This document shows, piece after piece, positions 27,663-37,380 of a DNA stretch of 40,058 bases. The translations under genes and the position numbers were made by a program. Position 1 is the first letter of the stretch, and the number at the start of each line of letters is the position of its first letter. The stretch is from Vibrio sp. 10N.261.55.A7 (GTDB lineage Bacteria; Pseudomonadota; Gammaproteobacteria; Enterobacterales; Vibrionaceae), in the NCBI RefSeq assembly GCF_002877365.1, contig NZ_MCWZ01000023.1, forward strand, positions 1 to 40,058, given 5' to 3'. The notes beneath the pieces were generated by a model. That model was not told the origin of the DNA, searched no databases, and saw only the letters and a program-made list of their open reading frames with translations.

Positions 27663-28454
27663 TTAATTCCCAAACATCAATGCGGTCAATATAAAGTCTA
27701 GCCCTAATACAGCTAGAGATGAATGCACAACAGTGCGTGTCGTGGCTTGGCTAATCCCTTCTGACGTTGGGACAGAATCATAACCATTAAATAGTGCTAT
27801 CCAAGTAATCGTAACAGCGAACACCATACATTTAATCACGCTGTTACCAATGTCTCTTCCGAGTTCAACGGATGATTGCATCGCTGACCAAAAGCTGCCG
27901 TGATCAATCCCTTTCCAGTCAACACCAACAAGTTGCCCACCCCAAATACCGATGGCGATAAAAATCATCGCAAGCAAAGGCATCGAGATGATTCCAGCCC
28001 AGAACCTTGGCGCTATGATGCGCTTAAGGGGATCAACAGCCATCATTTCTAAGCTCGATATCTGCTCAGTCGCTTTCATGAGACCAATCTCAGCGGTTAG
28101 TGCAGATCCTGCTCGACCAGCAAACAAAAGAGCGGTGACAACCGGCCCAAGTTCACGCAGCAATGAAAGTGCAACCATTTGGCCTAGGCTACCTTCAGCG
28201 CCGTAATCGACCAGAACAACATAACCTTGCAGACTAAGAACCATACCAATGAAAAGCCCTGAAACGATAATGATCGCAAGAGACTGAACACCGACGCTGT
28301 GTAGTTGCTTGACTAATAGAGGGAAATTCTTAATTGGTTGTGGCCTTGTCACCAAAGCACCAAACAACATAAAACTGGCGCGACCAAATGCTTCACATAA
28401 CGAAATCGTTCGCCGACCAATACTGGATATAAACGCCATCAATGCCGTTACCAT
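27663..28454 (-). CDS. mlaE: Phospholipid ABC transporter permease MlaE
   Basis: A 263-aa permease with about five to six transmembrane segments. An N-terminal amphipathic part is followed by [49 protein letters not shown] (the conserved coupling region) and a C-terminal segment ending ALMFGN. It belongs to the inner-membrane MlaFEDB complex, which maintains outer-membrane lipid asymmetry. Its ATG overlaps the mlaF stop by one base (TAATG). Confidence 0.97.
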   Translation of the reverse strand: MVTALMAFISSIGRRTISLCEAFGRASFMLFGALVTRPQPIKNFPLLVKQLHSVGVQSLAIIIVSGLFIGMVLSLQGYVVLVDYGAEGSLGQMVALSLLRELGPVVTALLFAGRAGSALTAEIGLMKATEQISSLEMMAVDPLKRIIAPRFWAGIISMPLLAMIFIAIGIWGGQLVGVDWKGIDHGSFWSAMQSSVELGRDIGNSVIKCMVFAVTITWIALFNGYDSVPTSEGISQATTRTVVHSSLAVLGLDFILTALMFGN

Positions 28455-29248
28455 TAAAATAACTCCTGTTTAATATCACAAGCTGGGTAACGAAATGGAA
28501 CAGGGCCATCAGCTATTCCCTGCAAAAACTGCACAACTTTTGGGTCTGGATTGTCTTTGAGTTCCGCTGGTGTTCCTTTCGCGATGACTTTTCCATCGGC
28601 CAACAAATAGACCCAATCCGCAATACTCATCACTTCTGGTACGTCGTGAGAAACCACCACAGAAGTTACACCGAGTGCTTGATTGAGGTTTCGGATCAAT
28701 TCAATAAGAACCCCCATTGTGATTGGGTCTTGGCCGACAAAAGGTTCATCGTACATGATAAGTTCAGGATCTAAGGCAATCGCACGAGCCAGTGCCGCTC
28801 GCCTTGCCATTCCGCCAGATAGCTCACTGGGCATCAACTGTGCAGCACCACGAAGTCCCACCGCTTCAAGCTTCAATAGCACCAAGGTACGAATAAGGGT
28901 TTCATCAAGAACTGTGTGCTCTCGAAGTGGAAACGCGACGTTATCGAATACATTCAGATCGGTAAAAAGCGCCCCAGATTGAAACAACATGCTCATTTTC
29001 TTGCGTACACGATATAACTCTTGGCGCTTTAGCTGAGGAATATCTTGGCCATCAAACCATATCTCGCCAGCATCAGGGGACAACTGGCCACCAATCAATC
29101 GAAGCAGGGTTGTTTTACCAATACCGGATGGCCCCATAATGGCGGTTATTTTTCCCGTAGGGACGGTTAAATTAATATCATCGAAGATCTTTCTTCCCGA
29201 CCGAGAAAAGCTTAACTGGTTGATAGTAATTAGATCGCTTGCAGACAT
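28454..29248 (-). CDS. mlaF: Phospholipid ABC transporter ATPase MlaF
   Basis: A 264-aa ATPase of the Mla lipid transporter. Walker A is GPSGIGKTT (39-47), the Q-loop lies in MLFQSGALF, the signature is [14 protein letters not shown], Walker B is [13 protein letters not shown] and the H-loop is VVSHDVPE. The C-terminal tail [12 protein letters not shown], needed for MlaB contact in E. coli, is present. I use the ATG at 29248. An in-frame GTG two codons upstream is possible, and neither has a strong ribosome binding site. It is first in mlaFEDCB-ibaG-murA and divergent from yrbG. Confidence 0.96.
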   Translation of the reverse strand: MSASDLITINQLSFSRSGRKIFDDINLTVPTGKITAIMGPSGIGKTTLLRLIGGQLSPDAGEIWFDGQDIPQLKRQELYRVRKKMSMLFQSGALFTDLNVFDNVAFPLREHTVLDETLIRTLVLLKLEAVGLRGAAQLMPSELSGGMARRAALARAIALDPELIMYDEPFVGQDPITMGVLIELIRNLNQALGVTSVVVSHDVPEVMSIADWVYLLADGKVIAKGTPAELKDNPDPKVVQFLQGIADGPVPFRYPACDIKQELF

Positions 29249-29488
29249 AAGCACTCAGTATCATCCGTAAATGTGCATCCATTAGATTATGAATCATAAG
29301 CATTATGCCCATGAAATTAAAGTTTTAGGCGTAGAATTCCATATTGCCTCGGAAATATTTTCCTGAGCCTTCGTCATAATTGAGTAAGATAACAACTAAC
29401 TGCTAATTAATTTCATCTACATCTTCCCTTTTACCCATCAAACCGTCAAAATTAACGGTTAACTCATTATAGAAATTTAGGAATCACC

Positions 29489-30454
29489 ATGCTGGAAGCT
29501 GTAGCATTTCTCATTGTTGGACTCGTATTTTTAGTCTGGAGTGCCGACAAATTAGTTTTTGGTGCTGCTGCGCTTGCTCGAAATGTCGGTATTTCTCCAT
29601 TAGTGATTGGCATGACAATCTTAGCAATGGGCTCTTCTGCCCCTGAAATGATGGTTTCTGCTACTGCGGCCCTAGAAGGAAAAACCGATACAGCCGTGGG
29701 TAACGTTCTTGGCTCAAACATCGCCAATATCGCGCTAATTCTGGGTATCACCGCTTTAATCAAACCGCTTTCTATTAGCTCAGCAGTATTAAGACGCGAG
29801 CTACCCTTGATGATTGGAGTTACCCTTGTTGCGGGTGCTATATTGTGGGATAACCACCTTGGACGCTCTGAAGGTATCTTACTGTTTGTCCTGTTCGCAT
29901 TTTTCATCCTCACGATGCTTAGGATAAGCCGAAATGAGAAGAAAAATGGCGACGTTCTATTAGATGAACAAGAATCAGAGGTGCCAGAAGGCGTCAGTAA
30001 TTCCAAGGCTGCACTGTGGGTCGTCATTGGGTTAATTATTCTTCCAATCTCAGCAAATATACTCGTCAACAACGCGGTCATTATCGCGAAGTTCTTCGGC
30101 ATGAGCGATCTCGTCATTGGGTTAACTATTATCGCGGTTGGCACCAGTTTGCCAGAGCTTGCGGCATCGTTAGCCGGCGTTTTAAAAGGTGAAGATGATA
30201 TGGCCGTCGGCAATATCATTGGCTCAAACGTATTTAATATTCTCGCTGTGATGGGCATTCCAGGCATTCTTAGCCCATCAATCATCAACGCTTTCGCTAT
30301 GGACCGAGATTTCTGGGTCATGCTCGCCGTATCATTGCTGCTTGTGGTGATGGCGCTCGGTAAATCCCGCAGCATTAATCGCATTGAAGGTGGCATCTTG
30401 TTCGCCATATTTATCGCCTACCAAGGCTATCTCATCATCAATATGACTGCATAA
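29489..30454 (+). CDS. yrbG: Calcium/sodium antiporter YrbG
   Basis: A 321-aa inner-membrane cation exchanger of the CaCA superfamily with about ten transmembrane segments. The two inverted alpha-repeats are clear: GMTILAMGSSAPEMMVS with GNVLGSNIANI in the first half, and GLTIIAVGTSLPELAAS with GNIIGSNVFNI in the second. These form the ion site. An acidic cytoplasmic loop lies near residues 150-175. AGGA precedes the ATG at 29489. It leads the kdsD-kdsC-lptCAB-rpoN run, as in E. coli. The actual ion specificity is inferred. Confidence 0.95.
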   Translation: MLEAVAFLIVGLVFLVWSADKLVFGAAALARNVGISPLVIGMTILAMGSSAPEMMVSATAALEGKTDTAVGNVLGSNIANIALILGITALIKPLSISSAVLRRELPLMIGVTLVAGAILWDNHLGRSEGILLFVLFAFFILTMLRISRNEKKNGDVLLDEQESEVPEGVSNSKAALWVVIGLIILPISANILVNNAVIIAKFFGMSDLVIGLTIIAVGTSLPELAASLAGVLKGEDDMAVGNIIGSNVFNILAVMGIPGILSPSIINAFAMDRDFWVMLAVSLLLVVMALGKSRSINRIEGGILFAIFIAYQGYLIINMTA

Positions 30455-30473
30455 CGCAGGATTGGAGTCGCGT

Positions 30474-31445
30474 ATGTCGCCAGCATTTGACTATCATAGA
30501 GTTGCCAAACAAGTTCTGAGCACTGAAATACAGGCTTTAGAGCAGTTAGAACAGTACTTCAACCAAGACTTCACCGGAGCTTGTGAACGCATACTTCATA
30601 ATCAAGGGAAAGTCGTGGTTATGGGGATGGGCAAATCTGGTCATATTGGAAATAAGATCGCAGCCTCTCTGGCGAGTACTGGAACGTCCGCTTTTTTCGT
30701 TCACCCTGGCGAAGCCGCGCATGGCGACTTAGGCATGATCGGAGAATATGATATCGTTTTAGCGATTTCTAATTCCGGTGAGTCTTCTGAGATCTTGTCT
30801 CTATTTCCAGTACTAAAACGTCGCAATATTTGCATAATCAGTATGACAGGGAAACCAAAGTCAAACATGGCGACATTGTCAGATTTCCATTTGCAAATCA
30901 CCGTACCAAAGGAAGCGTGTCCTCTGGAGTTAGCCCCGACATCAAGCACAACCGCAACCCTAGTCATGGGTGATGCGTTAGCTGTAGCACTTATGGAAGC
31001 GCGTGGCTTTACTACTGAGGACTTTGCTATGTCTCACCCTGGCGGAGCACTAGGTCGTAAGCTATTGTTAAAGCTCTCAGACATAATGCATTCTGGAAGC
31101 ACTCTTCCAACGGTCACACCCAACACACTCATTCGAGAAGCTCTCTTAGAGATCAGTCAAAAAGGCCTTGGAATGACTGCTGTCGTTGATGAAAATCATC
31201 ACCTTGTAGGCATATTTACCGATGGTGACTTAAGACGTATTCTAGATAAACGAATTGATATCCATAGCTCTACGATTGGTGAAGTAATGACTCAGAATCC
31301 TACGGTTGCACACCCTGACATGTTGGCGGCAGAAGGGCTCAACTTAATGCAAGAGAAAAGCATTAATGGGCTAATGCTCTGCCATGAAGGTCGCCTGGTG
31401 GGCGCTCTCAATATGCACGACATGCTTAAAGCTGGAGTAATGTAA
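30474..31445 (+). CDS. kdsD: D-arabinose-5-phosphate isomerase KdsD
   Basis: Converts ribulose-5-P to arabinose-5-P, the first step of Kdo synthesis for lipopolysaccharide. It is 323 aa. The SIS domain (about 35-175) shows VVMGMGKSGHIGNK, FFVHPGEAAHGDLGM and SNSGESSE. Two CBS domains follow (about 205-323), with GIFTDGDLRR. LAPTSSTTATLVMGDALA is conserved. I use the ATG at 30474 with GGAG. An in-frame TTG four codons earlier overlaps that ribosome binding site. The stop overlaps the kdsC start (TAATG). Confidence 0.97.
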   Translation: MSPAFDYHRVAKQVLSTEIQALEQLEQYFNQDFTGACERILHNQGKVVVMGMGKSGHIGNKIAASLASTGTSAFFVHPGEAAHGDLGMIGEYDIVLAISNSGESSEILSLFPVLKRRNICIISMTGKPKSNMATLSDFHLQITVPKEACPLELAPTSSTTATLVMGDALAVALMEARGFTTEDFAMSHPGGALGRKLLLKLSDIMHSGSTLPTVTPNTLIREALLEISQKGLGMTAVVDENHHLVGIFTDGDLRRILDKRIDIHSSTIGEVMTQNPTVAHPDMLAAEGLNLMQEKSINGLMLCHEGRLVGALNMHDMLKAGVM

Positions 31446-32032
31446 TGAGTAGTCAAGCTATGAGTAACCAAGCTATGAACAACCAAGTTGAAACTCTATA
31501 TGGGCCAGTCAATAAAGAGACGCTAGCCATAGCGAAAGAGATTAAGCTGTTAATTTGCGACGTAGATGGCGTATTTTCTGATGGTCGTATCTACATGGGT
31601 AACAATGGTGAAGAGCTTAAAACGTTCCATACAAGAGATGGCTACGGCGTAAAATCACTCATGAACGCAGGGATTGAGATCGCAATTATCACAGGTCGAA
31701 AATCTCAAATAGTCGAAAATAGAATGACAGCTCTTGGTATCTCTCTTATCTACCAAGGCCAGGATGACAAGGTAAAAGCTTACTCCGACATCTGCCATAG
31801 ACTCAATATTGCACCTGAGCATACAGGCTATATTGGGGACGATTTAATTGATTGGCCAGTGATGGCGAAAGTAGGATTAAAGGTTTGCGTCGCTGATGGA
31901 CACCCGCTGTTGCGACAACGTGCCAATTTTGTAACCACTATTTGTGGCGGACACGGAGCTGTCCGAGAGGTGTGTGACTTAATATTAGAAGCACGCGGTG
32001 AACTAGACTGCCATAAAGGTTTGAGTATATGA
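31445..32032 (+). CDS. kdsC: 3-deoxy-D-manno-octulosonate 8-phosphate phosphatase KdsC
   Basis: HAD-family phosphatase that releases phosphate from Kdo-8-P. It is 195 aa. The nucleophile Asp39 lies in LLICDVDGVFSDG. IITGRKS, the lysine in QGQDDKVKAY and YIGDDLIDWPVM complete the HAD motifs. C-terminal GGHGAVREVCDLIL matches the family. The N-terminus has a short repeat (SSQAMSNQAMNNQ) encoded by a 15-nt duplication, which leaves three in-frame ATGs. I choose the first (31445), with GGAG at a good spacing and one-base overlap with the kdsD stop. Confidence 0.96.
   Translation: MSSQAMSNQAMNNQVETLYGPVNKETLAIAKEIKLLICDVDGVFSDGRIYMGNNGEELKTFHTRDGYGVKSLMNAGIEIAIITGRKSQIVENRMTALGISLIYQGQDDKVKAYSDICHRLNIAPEHTGYIGDDLIDWPVMAKVGLKVCVADGHPLLRQRANFVTTICGGHGAVREVCDLILEARGELDCHKGLSI
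31454..31483 (+). repeat. 15-bp tandem repeat in the 5' end of kdsC
   Basis: Two adjacent 15-bp units, CAAGCTATGAGTAAC and CAAGCTATGAACAAC, differ at two positions. A partial third (CAAG) follows. Each unit carries an in-frame ATG, so the copy number changes only the disordered N-terminus. Confidence 0.8.
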
Positions 32033-32592
32033 GTCTGTCTCGTATTCTTTACGTTTTATTGCTCTTTGTCTGTACCTGGTCTGCGTATTACCTATATGAC
32101 AAAGAACAAGCGTTCGACATTCAAGTGGAGCCAAACCAAGAGCTTCCAATGTTTACCGGGCGAGATATCATTAATACTTCTTATACCGAAGAAGGGATAA
32201 GAAGCTATATCATAACGTCTGTATATTTAGAGAACTTCGCTGAAAGTGGCGATACTTGGTTTGATCTGCCTGTTCTAAAAGTGTACAAAGATGGAGAGGT
32301 CCAAGAATGGGAGATCACCGCTGATCGAGCGCTCCTAGATAACGACCAAATTCTCACACTTTACGATAACGTTATTGCGCATAACTTACTTGATGAGTCG
32401 GGATTCGACACCATGTCGACAGAAGAGCTCAGCATTAAATTAGCCAATCGTGATTTTTGGGCAGACAACCGAGTTGTCTTAGTCGGTCCACAATTTGAAA
32501 CTGAAGGGCAAGCGATGAAAGGCAACTTTGCTGATAATCACGCTGTCCTTTATAACTATGTTCAAGGTAGATATGAAACTCTCGCACCTTAG
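32029..32592 (+). CDS. lptC: LPS export bitopic membrane protein LptC
   Basis: A 187-aa protein with one N-terminal transmembrane helix (about 5-24) and a periplasmic beta-jellyroll that receives LPS from LptB2FG and passes it to LptA. Family features are PMFTGRDIINTSYTEEGIRSY and LTLYDNVIAHN. Its ATG overlaps the kdsC stop (ATGA). Its 3' end overlaps the lptA start by 20 nt. Confidence 0.95.
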   Translation: MSLSRILYVLLLFVCTWSAYYLYDKEQAFDIQVEPNQELPMFTGRDIINTSYTEEGIRSYIITSVYLENFAESGDTWFDLPVLKVYKDGEVQEWEITADRALLDNDQILTLYDNVIAHNLLDESGFDTMSTEELSIKLANRDFWADNRVVLVGPQFETEGQAMKGNFADNHAVLYNYVQGRYETLAP

Positions 32593-33067
32593 CCTGATTA
32601 TTAGCTTGGTCGCTTCAGGTAGCGCTTTTGCGCTTTCAACAGATAAAGACCAACCCGTTTATATTGATTCAGACAGTCAACATCTTGATATGCAAAGTAA
32701 TAAGGTCACATTCCTCGGTGACGTGAAGCTAAAGCAAGGCAGTATCAACATTAACGCAGATAAGGTGATTGTTCTGCGTAACCCTGAAGATGGCACCATT
32801 GAAGAGATTGAAGGCTATGGCGATCTTGCCACCTTCTCACAGCTCACTGATGATGGTAAAACCCTCTACGGTGAAGCTGAAGAACTCTACTACAAACTGG
32901 TTGATGACCGCCTAACCATGATCGAAAGAGCCATGCTTTCTCAAGACGATAGCATTACTCGTGGAACAAAAATCCGATACCAAATCACCGAACAAAAGCT
33001 GATTGCTGACGGTAAGAGTGGCGATCGTGTTTCTACCGTACTTCAACCTCAAACCGTTCAAGAGTAA
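32573..33067 (+). CDS. lptA: LPS transport periplasmic protein LptA
   Basis: A 164-aa periplasmic OstA-like beta-jellyroll that bridges LptC to LptD. The signal peptide [20 protein letters not shown] is cleaved before LST. The mature part has [39 protein letters not shown] and [14 protein letters not shown] start at the ATG at 32573, with AAGG upstream, so the first 20 nt lie within lptC. An upstream in-frame ATG would hide the signal peptide. LptB follows after 2 nt. Confidence 0.96.
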   Translation: MKLSHLSLIISLVASGSAFALSTDKDQPVYIDSDSQHLDMQSNKVTFLGDVKLKQGSININADKVIVLRNPEDGTIEEIEGYGDLATFSQLTDDGKTLYGEAEELYYKLVDDRLTMIERAMLSQDDSITRGTKIRYQITEQKLIADGKSGDRVSTVLQPQTVQE

Positions 33068-33069
33068 AC

Positions 33070-33795
33070 ATGTCGATACTAAAAGCTGAGAACTTAGCAA
33101 AAAGCTACAAAAATCGCCGAGTTGTTTCTGACGTAAGCCTTCAGGTTGAATCGGGGCAGATTGTAGGTTTACTTGGCCCAAATGGTGCGGGAAAAACAAC
33201 ATCCTTTTATATGATAGTAGGGCTTGTTGCTCGCGATGAGGGCAAAATCAGTATTGATGGTAAAGACATTAGTATCTTACCAATGCACAGCCGATCTCGA
33301 ATGGGTATTGGCTACCTTCCTCAAGAAGCCTCCATTTTCCGTAAGCTTTCTGTTGAAGACAACATCATGGCGGTGCTTCAAACTCGTGAAGAAATCACCC
33401 ATGAAGAGCGACAAGATAAACTGGAAGACTTACTCGAAGAGTTTCACATTCAGCACATCAGAAAAAGTGCCGGTATGGCTCTTTCTGGGGGCGAGCGACG
33501 CCGAGTAGAAATTGCTCGTGCACTGGCGGCCAACCCGCAGTTTATTCTACTCGATGAACCTTTTGCTGGTGTTGACCCAATATCGGTTATCGACATCAAG
33601 AAAATAATCGAGCATTTACGTGATCGTGGCCTAGGCGTGTTAATCACCGACCACAACGTTCGTGAAACCCTTGATGTATGTGAAAAAGCTTACATTGTGA
33701 GCCAGGGTCATCTCATCGCCGAAGGAACTCCCGCGGACGTTCTCAATAATGAACAAGTAAAACAAGTTTATCTCGGTGAACAATTCCGTCTATGA
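33070..33795 (+). CDS. lptB: LPS export ABC transporter ATPase LptB
   Basis: A 241-aa cytoplasmic ATPase that powers LPS extraction from the inner membrane with LptF and LptG (not in this window). Walker A is GPNGAGKTT (36-44), the Q-loop lies in [10 protein letters not shown], the signature is [15 protein letters not shown], Walker B is [12 protein letters not shown] and the H-loop is TDHNVRE. It lies 2 nt after lptA and 51 nt before rpoN. Confidence 0.98.
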   Translation: MSILKAENLAKSYKNRRVVSDVSLQVESGQIVGLLGPNGAGKTTSFYMIVGLVARDEGKISIDGKDISILPMHSRSRMGIGYLPQEASIFRKLSVEDNIMAVLQTREEITHEERQDKLEDLLEEFHIQHIRKSAGMALSGGERRRVEIARALAANPQFILLDEPFAGVDPISVIDIKKIIEHLRDRGLGVLITDHNVRETLDVCEKAYIVSQGHLIAEGTPADVLNNEQVKQVYLGEQFRL

Positions 33796-33846
33796 TTAAA
33801 TAGAGAGCGAAGTGGATTCTAAAAATAACAAGGTAAGCGATACTGA

Positions 33847-35325
33847 ATGAAACCTTCATTACAGCTCAAGCTAGGTCAACAGTTAGCCATGACTCCCCAG
33901 TTGCAGCAAGCGATTCGTTTGCTGCAGTTGTCTACTCTCGATCTCCAACAAGAAATCCAGGAAGCTCTGGATTCCAATCCTCTATTAGATGTAGAAGAGT
34001 CAGGCGAAGATCAATCCACAACAGAAGACAAGAATACTGTTGCCGAAAAAGAGCCGACGGTAGAAGTCGCTGAACCTGAGTTGACGGCAGAACCTGATTT
34101 AAAAGACAGTTCAGAACTGATTGAGAAATCTGAAATTAGTAACGATTTAGAAATCGACACCACCTGGGAAGATGTCTACTCCGCCAACACAGGAAGTACC
34201 GGCATTGCTCTTGATGACGATGCACCTGTCTATCAGGGCGAAACAACACAGTCTCTTCAGGATTATCTTCTCTGGCAACTCGATTTAACGCCCTTTAGCG
34301 ATAATGACCGCACAATCGCACTCGCAATTATTGATGCCGTTGATGACTATGGTTACCTCACCATCTCCCCAACTGACATCTTAGAAAGCTTTGATAATGA
34401 AGAGATTGAATTAGATGAAATTGAAGCGGTTCGAAAGCGCATTCAACAATTCGATCCTCTTGGTGCAGGCTCTATTAACTTGCAAGATTGTCTATTGCTG
34501 CAACTGGCGACGTTCCCTGAAGAAACACCTTGGTTAACGGAAGCAAAGCTCGTTCTCAATGATCATATTGATCAACTTGGGAATCGTGACTACAAGCTGA
34601 TCATTAAAGAAACCAAATTGAAAGAAGCGGAACTTCGCGATGTTTTGGCGCTCATTCAGCAATTAGATCCTCGACCAGGTAGCCGGATTACTCCTGACCA
34701 CGCTGAATACGTTATTCCTGATGTCTCTGTGTACAAAGACCATGGCAAGTGGGTAGTGACCATAAACCCCGACAGCGTCCCTAGATTAAAAGTGAACCAG
34801 CAATACGCCAGTTTAAGTAAAGGGAACAGCCCAGATAGCCAATACATTCGAAGCAATCTACAAGAAGCGAAATGGCTAATAAAAAGCTTAGAGAGCAGAA
34901 ACGAGACACTATTAAAAGTGGCTAAGTGCATTGTCGAACATCAACATGGATTCTTCGAGTATGGGGAAGAAGCCATGAAACCGATGGTTCTCAATGATGT
35001 AGCATTAGCCGTCGACATGCATGAATCAACCATCTCTCGTGTTACCACACAAAAGTTCATGCATACCCCTAGAGGAATATTCGAGTTGAAATATTTCTTC
35101 TCTAGCCATGTCAGCACAGACAACGGAGGAGAATGTTCATCTACTGCAATACGTGCACTGATCAAAAAATTGGTTGCGGCAGAAAATACCGCGAAACCAC
35201 TCAGTGACAGTAAAATTGCAGCCTTACTGGCTGAACAAGGGATTCAGGTTGCTAGACGGACGATAGCGAAGTACCGCGAATCTTTGGGCATCGCCCCATC
35301 AAGTCAGCGTAAACGCCTGCTATAA
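33847..35325 (+). CDS. rpoN: RNA polymerase sigma-54 factor
   Basis: A 492-aa alternative sigma factor that reads -24/-12 promoters and needs enhancer-binding ATPases. In vibrios it controls flagella, nitrogen metabolism and quorum-sensing small RNAs. Region I (1-50) is Gln/Leu-rich ([20 protein letters not shown]). Region II (about 51-115) is very acidic. The core-binding domain follows, then the helix-turn-helix ([20 protein letters not shown]) and the RpoN box [10 protein letters not shown] at 469-478. The ribosome binding site is weak and distant (AAGG about 13 nt before ATG), so modest translation is likely. Confidence 0.98.
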   Translation: MKPSLQLKLGQQLAMTPQLQQAIRLLQLSTLDLQQEIQEALDSNPLLDVEESGEDQSTTEDKNTVAEKEPTVEVAEPELTAEPDLKDSSELIEKSEISNDLEIDTTWEDVYSANTGSTGIALDDDAPVYQGETTQSLQDYLLWQLDLTPFSDNDRTIALAIIDAVDDYGYLTISPTDILESFDNEEIELDEIEAVRKRIQQFDPLGAGSINLQDCLLLQLATFPEETPWLTEAKLVLNDHIDQLGNRDYKLIIKETKLKEAELRDVLALIQQLDPRPGSRITPDHAEYVIPDVSVYKDHGKWVVTINPDSVPRLKVNQQYASLSKGNSPDSQYIRSNLQEAKWLIKSLESRNETLLKVAKCIVEHQHGFFEYGEEAMKPMVLNDVALAVDMHESTISRVTTQKFMHTPRGIFELKYFFSSHVSTDNGGECSSTAIRALIKKLVAAENTAKPLSDSKIAALLAEQGIQVARRTIAKYRESLGIAPSSQRKRLL

Positions 35326-35349
35326 GGCCAAAACTGAAAAGGAAAGTCT

Positions 35350-35637
35350 ATGCAAATCAATATTAATGCCCATCACGTTGATCTTACCGATTCAATGCAA
35401 GACTATGTAAATACTAAATTTAAAAAGCTTGAGCGATTTTTTGACCACATAAATAACATTCATGTGGTATTGAAGGTTGAAAAAGTAAGCCAGATCGCTG
35501 AAGCTACGCTGCACGTAAATCAGGGGGATATTCACGCAACCGCAGAAGATGAAAGTATGTATGCGGCCATCGATGCACTCGTGGATAAACTCGTCAGACA
35601 ACTCAACAAGCACAAAGAAAAGCTAAGTAGCCATTAA
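35350..35637 (+). CDS. hpf: Ribosome hibernation promoting factor (short form)
   Basis: A 95-aa protein of the HPF/YfiA family that binds the 30S decoding region and supports 100S dimer formation in stationary phase. It starts MQININAHHVDLTDSMQDYV and contains KKLERFFDHINNIHVVL and the basic helix LVDKLVRQLNKHKEKL. It lacks the C-terminal dimerisation domain of long HPF, as expected for gammaproteobacteria. AAGGA precedes the ATG. It lies 24 nt after rpoN and 2 nt before ptsN. Confidence 0.97.
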   Translation: MQININAHHVDLTDSMQDYVNTKFKKLERFFDHINNIHVVLKVEKVSQIAEATLHVNQGDIHATAEDESMYAAIDALVDKLVRQLNKHKEKLSSH

Positions 35638-35639
35638 CC

Positions 35640-36086
35640 ATGCAATTAAGCGAAGTATTGTCATTGAACTGCACCAAGAGCGCAGTTCAATGCACCAGCA
35701 AAAAAAGAGCCCTAGAGATGATCAGTGAGATTGTCGCAAATCAAACTGGACAGAACTCAACCGAGTTATTTGAATGCATGCTTTCTCGAGAGAAAGTAGG
35801 CAGTACTGGTATCGGCAATGGCATTGCAATACCACACGCTCGAATGAACTCTAGTGACCACGCCATTGCGGTATTACTTCAGTGCGAAGAGCCGATTGAA
35901 TTCGACGCTATCGACAATCGCCCCGTAGACTTGCTGTTTGCTTTGCTCGTTCCTGAAGAGCAATGTAAAGAACACCTCAAAACCTTATCTTCAATGGCTG
36001 CACGCCTGAATGATAAGCAAGTGTTAAAGCAACTTCGTAACGCTCAAAATGATGAAGAGCTTTACAACATCATGATAAACCACTGA
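35640..36086 (+). CDS. ptsN: Nitrogen-PTS enzyme IIA (EIIANtr)
   Basis: A 148-aa regulatory phosphoacceptor of the nitrogen PTS, phosphorylated by NPr (ptsO). In E. coli it regulates potassium uptake and other targets rather than moving sugar. The phosphorylated residue is His66 in [36 protein letters not shown] is the family core. It lies 2 nt after hpf and 7 nt before rapZ, so the genes are co-transcribed with rpoN. Confidence 0.97.
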   Translation: MQLSEVLSLNCTKSAVQCTSKKRALEMISEIVANQTGQNSTELFECMLSREKVGSTGIGNGIAIPHARMNSSDHAIAVLLQCEEPIEFDAIDNRPVDLLFALLVPEEQCKEHLKTLSSMAARLNDKQVLKQLRNAQNDEELYNIMINH

Positions 36087-36093
36087 GTTCACT

Positions 36094-36954
36094 ATGCGTT
36101 TAATTGTTGTGAGTGGTCACTCAGGAGCAGGTAAAAGTGTTGCTCTTCGTGTACTGGAAGATCTCGGTTATTATTGTGTTGATAACCTACCTGTGAACTT
36201 GTTTGATTCCTTCATGGAATCCGTCAGAGACAGTAAACAAAATGTCGCGGTTAGTATCGATATTCGTAACCTACCGAAAGAACCGAGTTTGGTTGATGAC
36301 CTCATTGCCAAATTCCAGCACAACAATAATATAAGCGTACTGTTTCTAGATGCAAATCAAGAAACCCTTCTCAAACGCTATAGCGAAACTCGCCGAATTC
36401 ACCCTCTCTCTTTAAGTGATTCTAAACCTTCTTTAGCTCAAGCCATTGAACTAGAAAAAAGTGTGTTGTCACCGATAAAAGAGCACGCAAACCTCTTCAT
36501 CGACAGCAGTAATCAATCTCTGCACGAGCTCAGCGAAACGGTTAGGGTCAAAGTAGAAGGCACTGAAAGCAAAGATCTTATCATGGTCTTTCAATCATTT
36601 GGCTTTAAATATGGTTTGCCAAATGATGCCGATTATATTTTCGACGTGCGCTTTCTTCCAAACCCACACTGGGAGCCCAATTTACGCCCAATGACTGGGG
36701 TCGATAAACCCATTATCGAATTTTTGGAAAAACACGATGAAGTCACTGAGCTAAAAGAACAAATTCAAACGTTCATTGCTAACTGGTTACCGAATCTAGA
36801 GAACAACAACCGCAGTTACTTAACCGTCGCCATTGGCTGCACGGGTGGAAAACATCGTTCCGTTTACTTGACTCAGCAAATAGGCAAATACTTTGCTTCA
36901 CAAGGTAAGCAAGTGCAAATTCGTCACGTATCTTTAGAAAAACACCACTCCTAA
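36094..36954 (+). CDS. rapZ: RNase adapter protein / nucleotide-binding protein RapZ
   Basis: A 286-aa protein that in enterobacteria guides RNase E to the small RNA GlmZ and so tunes glucosamine-6-phosphate synthase. Walker A is GHSGAGKS (8-15). RIHPLSLSD and the C-terminal RNA-binding segment with [17 protein letters not shown] are conserved. Whether a GlmZ/GlmY system exists in this organism cannot be judged from the window. It links envelope precursor supply to the nitrogen PTS genes beside it. Confidence 0.96.
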   Translation: MRLIVVSGHSGAGKSVALRVLEDLGYYCVDNLPVNLFDSFMESVRDSKQNVAVSIDIRNLPKEPSLVDDLIAKFQHNNNISVLFLDANQETLLKRYSETRRIHPLSLSDSKPSLAQAIELEKSVLSPIKEHANLFIDSSNQSLHELSETVRVKVEGTESKDLIMVFQSFGFKYGLPNDADYIFDVRFLPNPHWEPNLRPMTGVDKPIIEFLEKHDEVTELKEQIQTFIANWLPNLENNNRSYLTVAIGCTGGKHRSVYLTQQIGKYFASQGKQVQIRHVSLEKHHS

Positions 36955-36976
36955 GGACCGACTAAAAGGGACATCT

Positions 36977-37255
36977 ATGCAGCAAAATAGTCGCACAGTT
37001 TTAATTCAAAACCGTCTTGGACTTCATGCACGCGCTGCTGTAAAACTTGTCGAGCTTGCTCAGTCTTTCGATGCGGTACTGACTATCGTCAATCATGAAG
37101 GCACAGAAGCAACAGCAGACAGCGTTATGGGCCTGCTAATGCTTGAATCTGCTCAAGGACAGCATGTCACAATTAGCGCAGAAGGTGGTGATGCGAATAC
37201 TGCGCTTGATGCTGTTTGCCACTTGATCGAAGACCGATTTGAAGAAGACGAATAA
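36977..37255 (+). CDS. ptsO: Nitrogen-PTS phosphocarrier NPr
   Basis: A 92-aa HPr-like phosphocarrier that passes phosphate from EINtr (PtsP) to EIIANtr. The active histidine is His17 in [16 protein letters not shown], and the regulatory serine region is [19 protein letters not shown] lies before the ATG at 36977. It is the last gene of the long plus-strand run from yrbG. I see no clear terminator in the 125 bp before mgtE. Confidence 0.97.
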   Translation: MQQNSRTVLIQNRLGLHARAAVKLVELAQSFDAVLTIVNHEGTEATADSVMGLLMLESAQGQHVTISAEGGDANTALDAVCHLIEDRFEEDE

Positions 37256-37380
37256 ACTCAACAAATTCGTCAGCTAACACTCATTCTATAAATCAAATAT
37301 TCATCACAATTGTAGTGGCTTAGGTATAAAATTAAGTTACTATTCAAACCATTGTAAATCTCGAGAATTAGGGGGAATCC

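Noticed and set aside
29467..30408. A 313-codon minus-strand open frame opposite yrbG
   Set aside because: It is wholly antisense to a gene with clear CaCA repeats, has a composition typical of a reverse-strand shadow (rich in Ser, Thr, Pro, Ile) and no ribosome binding site.
37256..37380. A magnesium riboswitch (M-box) before mgtE
   Set aside because: Only 125 bp separate ptsO and mgtE, and the putative -10 leaves about 45 nt of leader, too short for an M-box. No matching structure is visible.
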